The position numbers were made by a program, and so were the translations under genes. Shown piece after piece: positions 53,801 to 63,400 of a stretch of 64,000 nucleotides of DNA (within the stretch, counting starts at the first letter, position 1; each line of letters opens with the position of its first letter). A model generated the notes under the pieces. The model worked only from the letters and a program-made list of their open reading frames with translations. It ran no database searches and was not told the DNA's origin. Origin of the DNA: Nilaparvata lugens (Eukaryota > Arthropoda > Insecta > Hemiptera > Delphacidae); assembly GCF_014356525.2 (NCBI RefSeq), contig NC_052511.1, forward strand, positions 6,197,986 to 6,261,985, given 5' to 3'.

Positions 53801-56800
53801 AAATACAATCTCTCATTTATTCCCATCTTTAGGATAAGAAACCATTTCTAAATCAATGAAAAATATAAATAAACACTAAAATTAGATTCAATTTTGATTA
53901 ATACGATGATTCAACATGATAACAATAGAAATTATACTCAACATACAAGAAAATACAAATTACTACAGAAGGTGACAAGAACTAAAAATAAGTCTGAGGT
54001 GGTTGAATGCTTGTAATATCATTTTATGAAAATTCTCAATTGTTGTAGTATTTTAATCCATGTTATTAAAAATCTTATGTTTTGGTAGCAAAATCAAAGT
54101 TAATTCATTATTATCCTGTACATCTTAATGCACAACCTTGTAGTGCACACATAATTCAAGAAATTCAAATTTTCCTAGCCACATTTAATAGTAACAAATG
54201 TGTTTTATTATATGGCTAGCAATAAAGTCTGATCACAGGTTTTTAGTATCAATATTTCCGACTTGGAACATTCAATATTAACAATTGATTATTTATCGGA
54301 TTCTTGATTCTAAACTATAAATCAACATCACAAATAGTCTTAAAGTTTCAATTTTAAAACGTGGTGCAAAAACATGAATTAGAAAGAGCTCTATAATTCA
54401 TAATTATTATTAAACGGAAATCCAAATTAAATGCTGTATCTCTATAATTTATTGTTGAGCCTATATACCTCTGAGTTTATCTCTCCCTTTCGAGTTGATA
54501 TCCCTCTAATTGCATTTCTTATCAGCATTAAAAACGTGTGTTTTGGAATATTTTGCCTTGAAATGATAATAATCCATTGTTCATCTACAGGTAATCGGAT
54601 CGAAAAACGTGATATCAGTTGAGAATGATACGTTGACTAGTCCACACGGTTTGCTGACAAGGATACGACTGACCAATGGTGCCGACTCTAAATGGGAATA
54701 CGTTTTCGGTTAGTTATCAACTTCTTAATCAACTCCAATAATCAACTATAGTTATGAAGATTAATTAAGTGTACTGTTTAAAGTTAGTGCAATACAGTGT
54801 ATTGTCCAACTTGACTTGTGTTTATTTTATTGCGGGTAATGACTATGTGGCGAATCATATGATTGCCACCTGTGATGTTTTCAACCGGCATAGTTTGTTT
54901 ATCACTTGTAACAGTTTTATTTTCATATTTATCCAAAGTTCAATTTTGTCATTCCAACATTAAAATTAATTCATCATTCATTTAGTTGTTCTATTTAATT
55001 AATTTCAACATAGAAATTTCATCATCAAATTAAATTCCTATAACTATGTAAGCTTTGTGCTTGGGTAATGGAATGAGTGCAAGGCAACAATGCCTTCCTA
55101 TCATTTATACTGACTTTATAACGTAAATCTCAATTAAGGTGTAATTAGGCCCTAACCCATTAAACCACTTAGGAAACCAGGCTGGAAATATATTTAGTGT
55201 ATCGTTTTAGCTGTAGAGATTTGTCTGACCTTAAGAGACAAGGGAAATTCATGAAAATTGTAAAAATAGAATAAAGGTTACCACACACTGGACAATACAC
55301 GAAACAGACCGGAAGGTTCATTTCATTTTCATTTTCATTTTGTTAGGCGTCTCGTCAGCGACTTCTTCTACGGGCCAAGGTGGGTAGCCTCTGATTTTAG
55401 CGAATACTCTATCACCGGGTCCGTATCGTTTTGCCATAATTAAAATGCAAGCCCAAAGGCTGAAAACTGATATATTTCTTGAAAAAGGTTAAAACTTGAA
55501 GGTTCATGTGAGTTCAATTCCAACAATTCTGTAAAATGACTTGAGCATATAAATAATTGACTTGAATATAGTACATTCATTGATTTTTTAATGTGTACTA
55601 TTATTGAAACAATAAATCAATTCATTTCAAAACGTGTCAGGTTAGATATACAGTATTTCTTGATCCATGAGAGCATATACAGGGGTGTGTATATAATATA
55701 TTTCAACTGTTTGAAATTTGACTTTGAACTCAACGAATGTACTTTCTTCAGCTTTGGGCGCTCAAAATAATTCGAAAACGTCAAACAAAGGTATAAATTA
55801 TATGAATGTTATTGGAAATTTCTTCCTCTTTCCAACTATATCCCTAGAATTAGTTTTGACTGACAGTTCTCTAGTTATAAAAAAACGTTTTTAAAAAATA
55901 TCGAAAAATCCATCTATCTTAAAAACTAAGGACGGACGATATAAGAAGCTTCTACAGAACTTTTTTTGTTGCAAATTTAATGTAGAACTTATGGTATTGG
56001 CTGTTACACCTTTCGTGGGACTCCTTGTATAAATGCACAAGATGTTCAAAAAATTAGAACACCTTCACTCATAATAGAGGAAATAGTTATTTGTGCAACT
56101 AGTGCGCAAAGTGTCAGTTTGCTGCACCGAAAGAAACGTTTACGCCCGAGCCGTAGGCGAGGGCGGAATGGTTTCTTGAGTGCAGCAGAGGAACTTTGCG
56201 CACGTATTTCACATTAAGTTTTTCCTACAGTTACCATTGAATATGAAAAGTGGGTAATTATGGGTAAAATTGTCTGAAATGCATCAAATGAATATCTGTG
56301 TAATTTTATCATTGATAAAAACCTTAATCCTAAAATCCTAAAGTCCTCGTTGTCCTTGGTAATGAATAATAATTAGCGCGTTGTGCTTGGTTGCACCTCT
56401 GCTCACTATAGCAGCCACAGCAGTCACTGTTACCAACTTCATTTTGATTTTGCTGCACTGTTGCTCCATATAACCTACTAAGTATTTTGCGTTGCCATGT
56501 TGCAAATCTGGAGTGCAGAAAAATTTTTCCCGCACTAGAGCGGAAAAGTGATTCTTTGCGTTCTGTAATCAGTGCAGCAATGGCCACTTTTCAACGTAAC
56601 TGTAGGAAAAAGTATTTATTTAGTGTGTTTACCTATTAGTGTATCTATTTATTAGTAAAATAACTTCACTTGTATGGGCTACTTTATTAAAAATCTGGTG
56701 TGGCGCACTCATACAACTTTCCTTGCCGTTATGAAAATTGATCACCTGACGCTAGTGTTCACGCGCATCTCAAGTCTACTTATAAACAAAGATCTGAGCC

Positions 56801-57337
56801 AGCTGGAGACAGGACAATAACGCTGGAGACACACGAAGTCTGCTATCTCCTCATAGTGAATAAGTCAATAGAATCAACAGTTGCCAACAGTTTGCAATTG
56901 AAATAATAACATTTTCTCGAATTTCGAGCTTATTTTCAATTTTAGGTGAAAATGTTACTGAACATTAATTGTAGAGATTTTCATGCTCAATCTTTTCCAC
57001 TCAAAGTTTTTTGTTCAAATTGTATCTGAAGCCTGATTATTGGGAATATTAAATCAAATTTGCATAGATGGGGCGGAGTTCCTAAAATTGTTACAGATAT
57101 GGGACTTGTGGCAATTGATAGAGCTTATCAATGACTATTTTAGGTATGAATTTAATCAAAATCGTTGGACCCGTTTTTGAGAAAATCGCAAAAACCCTGT
57201 TTTTGACAACATTTTCTCCATTTTAGTATCGCCATCTTGAATTGCATTTGATCGAAATTGTTCGTGTCGGATCCTTTTATTTTAAGGACCTCAAGTTCCA
57301 TTTATTGTCATTCCGTTTATTGGGAGATGAGATATCG

Positions 57338-57395
<58 letters not shown>

Positions 57396-57396
57396 C

Positions 57397-57489
<93 letters not shown>

Positions 57490-60400
57490 GACCAATACCC
57501 AAAAACCACTTTTTTGGACTCAGGGGACCTTGAAACGTATAGAAATTGGGATACCTTAATTTTTTTCGGAAAGCAATACTTTCCTTACCTATGGTAATAG
57601 GACAAGGAAAGTAAAAAATTCAACAATGTTTTAATTTAAATAAAAGGGTACTTCATGTTTTTATATTGTTTATACTATTTATTAGTTTATTATTTAGTGT
57701 ATTGTATTTATTAATCTGTTTTGTAGGTTCATCAGTGTGCGCATGCATAGCCGACACCAAAGTGCTGTGTGTGGCGTGCAAGGACCGCACCCTGCACATA
57801 ATGGACACCAGTACTGGCGGTCACTTGTTGCCGCCACTAGCGCTGCCTTCGCCCGCTTCTCGTCTAGTCTTCTCACCCACCTCCAGCTGCCTGCTGTGTC
57901 TCACAGTCTGCGGTCGCATCAGTGTCTGGAACCTCAACAAGAAGAGCAACATCGTTCCCTCGCAGTCTGTTGCGCCTGTTTTGGGAAGCGAGAGTAAGTA
58001 GTTCTTGGCGAAGTTTATTTATTTAAAATCGTCACTTAGGCCCTGTGATGATAAAACAGCTGTAATATTTATAATCTGTTATCTTTGTTACTAAGACACA
58101 TATTTAATGTCGAATAAAGCTCGTGTTGAGTCCAATTCTATTACAGGCCCTTATTCAGACACTTGGTTCAAACGGAGAAATGTCAGCTGCTCGTTGAAAC
58201 CTTTTATGAAACACATTATGATGAATCCAATCATATCTACAATTAAACGTCGTTTAGCGTTAAACGTAGTGTTAGCATATGGACTTAAGCCTAGTTTATA
58301 CAATGACAATTGGCGAGACAATTATCATAAGGCAACTGACTGGCATGAAATTATTTTCTTCCTATAAACACCTCAAGCCAATTGTCTTTCCAACTGTCCC
58401 GACAATTAGCCCCGGGAGTAGACTATGGACTGTCAATTGGGCTCAGCGAGCCCCTCACCAGTCGGAATCTCAGTTGTCGCGACAATTGGCGCCGTGTGAA
58501 CGGCGTAGGCATAGATAAACAATAGCGTAAGTAGATATCCTATGGTATAGGGAATTTATGTCGCAACTTTTACTGTTATCTCAAGCCGATTACTGTCGAT
58601 TATTGTCAGTTTTTACTGTTTTGTTGGGGTGATAGTGTATGAACGGCACAATTTGAGAGACTACCAGCGTCACACAGCTGCATAGAAGAGAACTTTGTGA
58701 ACTATCGGCTTGGGATAACAGTAAAAGTTGCGACATAAACGCCCTGTACCATGGGATATCTATGCTATCGTTTCTCTATGGCGTAGGCCAGTAGCGCTGT
58801 CTTGGTTTTGACAGATCAGCTGTTTAGTCACAACAGATGACGAGAACTCGGACATGTTTAGCTGTCAACTGCCGTACCAATAGTTGGCCGCGTATAAACA
58901 TCTTCTTGTAACTGGCCTGGCCTCCGACAATCCGCAACCACGTGATGACAATTGTCCAAAGACAACTGTCTCGCCAATTGGCATCGTATAAACTAGGCTT
59001 TAAGTACAATCCGGGTCCCGTAGCTTTGCCTATCAGCGTAGGGCCACTAGACTACAATACTACCCGTTCGAATATTTTTGAAAATGTATCTTTCCACAAG
59101 CAACAGATGCTCTTCTGTATCATCTCAAAAGCAACGTGTTGCATCCGGAAAAATACACAAGGAGCTTTAATGTATATTTTCATGAGCAACAGATGCACTT
59201 CTGTATCTTCTCAAGAGCAAAGTGTTGCATCCGGAAAGATACCCAAGGAGCTTTAATGTATCTCTCCATAATCAACAAATGCTCTTCTGTATTTTCTCAA
59301 AAGCAAAGTGTTGCATCCGAAAAGATACACAATGAGCTTTAATGCATCTCTCCATAAGCAACAGATGCTCTTTTGTATCTTCTCATAAGCAACGTGTTGC
59401 ATCCGGAAAGATACCCAAGGATCTTTAATGTATCTCTCCTTAAGCAACAGATGCTCTATGATCAGCACTAGGAGATGTATTTTGAAATTTACCGCCAACT
59501 CTACAAGCCAATCACAGCTCTGATTCACTGATACCGGGTTATCTCCTGTTATCAGCGTCAGGAGATGGCTTGCAAAGAACGGAATCGTTCACTAAAATAA
59601 TAATTATTGCATTATTCTGCAGACCTCATAACGTGTGAATGATGCATTACAGATGGAGTTCATGTGTCCCAGTGCTTCCTCACAGACGATGGAATACCTC
59701 TAGTCGCTTTATCCAATGGCAGAGCTTATATGTTCTCATTGGATATGTGTTCTTGGTAAGTGTGTACTATTCATTACTTTTCAGATTAACGTTTAAACTT
59801 TCTGTTCAACGGTTGTGGCTTATAGACGTTTTTAAATCTTTCCTTAGTTGAAAAAATATTCACAATGAATAATTGAGATAAGATTATTAGATAGATTAGA
59901 ATGAACAATGAAGTATTTAAATATAAGTATTATCCTTCAAACTGTCTCATAGATAAATAATAAATATGCTCTAAAATAAATCATAGTTTAAGTAACCTTC
60001 AGAATAGTTTTTAAAATCTTCACGCATAGAAAATGTATTCAGAATGGATAATTAGAATCATCTTATTAGATAGATTAGAGTGATGAATAATTATAATGAG
60101 GTATTTGAATATTCTTTAAACTGAACCGTAGATAAATAATAAATAAGATCTAAAGTTTATGTACCCTCTTTAGAATAGTTCAGAGCATTCAATCATCACA
60201 AGTTCAATAATATTATATTATATTTGGAATAATAGGCGTGTATTTTTACAATTAATAATAATTATTAAAAAAAATCGAAATTAATTATTGTATTTTAATT
60301 CATTTCACTCAACAGGTCATACTTTTAAACATGTCTTCCTCCATGTAAATATTATGAGCTTGATATGTATCAGCTATAATTTTATTATGAACCAATAAAG

Positions 60401-63400
60401 ATATAATTAATATAAATAAATATATGCTATATACGAGCCTTGTTCAAACAAAATATGAGCAGCTAAATTTCCAAAAAATATTGAATCTTTACTGTAGTAT
60501 GAGCCAATGTACCTAGAATACATTCTAGATACATTGGTATGAGTTTTTTTCTATTCTTTGCTTTGGTGGGGATAATATAAATGATCATAGTAATATTTTT
60601 TTCTATGAACAACCAATCAATTTTCTTTTAATTATCGTTTACTGTATTGTCTTTATATTTTCAATATTTATAATTGTATTCTCTTGAATTATTTTTCAAA
60701 AATATTGTTTCATGATCTTTTTAGAAGATTAGTTTACTATCTCACTATCACTAACTCACCGCGTTCAAGCTTGCCAATAATTAACTCTGTTAAAATCATA
60801 TTTCATGCTTTTTCCAGTTAATAAGATTGTCTGATTATAGAAAATAACCAGTACCCTTGTTATATTTGTTTCAATTTATACACGACTAGTAGTGTTCTTT
60901 TTTATCATAAGATTGTCTGAATATCTCAAAGGACTCTGCGTTCAAGCTTGTTAATGAACTCTGGTTTAAACTGTCAATAAGATTAGTTCATCTAATAATT
61001 ATTAAATAATTTAAAAGGGTGCTCAGATTTATATTTTTATTTATAAGATTAGTTTATCTTCTATCAGGGAATGCTCATTTTTTTGATTAGTTCATCTAAT
61101 AATTATTAAATAATTTAAAAGGGTGCTCAGATTTATATTTTTATTTATAAGATTAGTTTATCTTCTATCAGGGAATGCTCATTTTTATCAGTTGAATGTG
61201 TATCCTAAATGAATCTAAATATTTCACTGTTATCAGTTTTTCAAGTTTTTGAAATTGAATACCAGATTAACTTTACCAATTAGAACTGTTTGGAAACTTT
61301 TGAACAATCAGATTTGAGCAATATTACATTTTGATTTGGACTGCAGTATAAGAGTTTGAAAAGGGACAGTTTAGGGCATGAGCCTGTTGTGCCTTTCCAT
61401 ATAATCCATCCTTGTTTTATTTACTGGAGTTACCAACCATGACGTCTATAATGTGGAAACATTCTGTGACAATAAATAAATTTATTTATTTATTATTTAT
61501 TATAAGTATGATTATTACTATAGTAATTAGTAATTTAATTACTATTTATTCTTTATTCATTTACACAATAAGTAAATTTTCAATATGATAGGGAAAGGAA
61601 AAATAAAGTAACCTTGTGCTATTCCTCTCTCAAATTTAGATAACACATAGTCCGAAATAGGGTATAATTTACTTTAATAACTGTACATTATTGAATAAAT
61701 GATATGCATAATAAATGAATAATGAATATTCTCTGATAAAGTTCTTTAATAGGGCTACATGAACTGTTTAATTATTTAGAAATCATTAGCACCCTCTTTA
61801 TCCTTTTTATTTAAACACATTTTAATAAATATTAGTCTCATCGGTTTATTCTATTTATACAGGATGAAAGTGGGTGACGTCACTGATCCAATTGTGAAAA
61901 ATTCACAAGAATCTTACCAATCTGCCTCCAAGCATTTGCAGGGAAATAAAGTTCTTCCTCTAAATAGGTTGCAGTCGTTTATTCAAAGCAGGTGAGAGAT
62001 ATTTCCTTATAAATTTATCGAATTGAATGAAAAGTGTGGTTGTCAATGCAAGTTGTTTTGGTGAGGATGATGCTCACATGAGCTCTAGGCTTGTGCATGG
62101 GTAATATTAATGAGTTATATGATGATATATATCATGATGTGATCTGTACTTTAGATTGTAGAGTACAATGAATTCAATTTCATGAAATATATAAATTCTT
62201 AATCTTTACAATCATTTTCAAGGGCAATTTGCGTGCCGTTTACACAGTGCCAGTTTAAACTAGATTAAATTCATACAAATTCTCGTTTGCTATAATGTGG
62301 TTCATTTGAGTTAAACCACCAGCTGATTCAATTCAGTTTAAACTTTCACTGTGCAAACAGCCCCAAGTTTTCCAAATTAAAAATATTCAGGTTTTGTCGA
62401 ATCTCTTTATTGGTGTGATATTAAGCTGTGTTAACACCAGAGTTGTCAACTGAGTTTTCAACAAACTGCGGCAATTTGTTGTCAATTTCTTAAAATGCAC
62501 AGCAACATTTGGTCGTCAACTTTCAAGTTGGTTGCCAATGTTTTGAAATGCACAGCAACAGTGAGTCGTCAACTTGTGGAAACACTTCTTTTCACCAACA
62601 TTTTTTGTATCCCCACTCAGTGTGGGAAACACAGAGAATGTTGCCAACAAAATGTTTCCCCTCTACAAGTCCTCGCTGACTCGGATGTCTGAGAAAAAAA
62701 ATTCAGTAACAATGTTTGTTGCAATCAATCAAGGAAGTATCTTTATTTAAGACTTACAATGTTATCTTGTATATGAATGTGTCTCATCTATATTAAAGAA
62801 CAATTATAATTTGGAAAACATTTATAATAACAAAGAAAGAAAGAATCTCAACAAAAACGAAACAATAACAGCCAAAGTATTCCTAGGCTAAAGCTGCGTA
62901 CACATATTCGCGCTTCTAACCAGCACCGAGCACGCTCCTCCCTCGTACCGCCCTCGTACCGCCCTCGTACCACCATCGAACCACAGTCGCACCGCCCACG
63001 CACCCATCATGAACGTTATGGAAGATGTTAGATCTTCTCGCGTTCCCCGGTCGAACCACTGTTGCTCCCGGTCGATCATCAATCGCTCTGCCGGAGTGAC
63101 GTTCGGTTGCGGAGCAGAGCGAAAGTCTGTACGCACCTTAAGTTACACACACATCGATTTTTGTTCGTACAGTATTTTGCCGTCCTTATATATTCTATTA
63201 GATTAAACAGATGATGTTTGTCCAGTTCCGTTTGATCGCAAAATATCATACGAACAAAAATCGATGTGTGTGTGCTTGGCTTTAGTCTACCCGATAAAAC
63301 TCTTCAAAACTATAAGTTTCTAGCTCTATTAGGTACTTTTTTAACTCGATTTTAAACCTTACCCTATCCGTCTCGTTTCCAATGCTACCTTGCTCTACAT

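Larger units (their letters stand above)
54709..57726 (+). other. HIRA intron 12
   Basis: 3.02 kb. It holds a short retroposon tail near 55310-55500 with (CATTTT)n, an intact repeat (56093-56611) and the microsatellite-bearing element (56696-57617). Positions 54720-55300 and 55500-56090 are AT-rich without recognised features. Confidence 0.8.
57994..59652 (+). other. HIRA intron 13
   Basis: 1.66 kb. It holds a fold-back (58285-59003) with a nested CATAGAG MITE (58510-58780) and an 87-bp minisatellite (59096-59458). Confidence 0.8.
59756..61862 (+). other. HIRA intron 14
   Basis: 2.1 kb of very AT-rich sequence. It holds a ~104-bp tandem duplication (60978-61195) and a dispersed repeat (61549-61662). 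Confidence 0.8.

Noticed and set aside
57242..57559. Open frames of Thr-His and Cys-Val repeats
   Set aside because: They are translations of the (CA)n tract in a mobile repeat; the same applies at 2598-2807.
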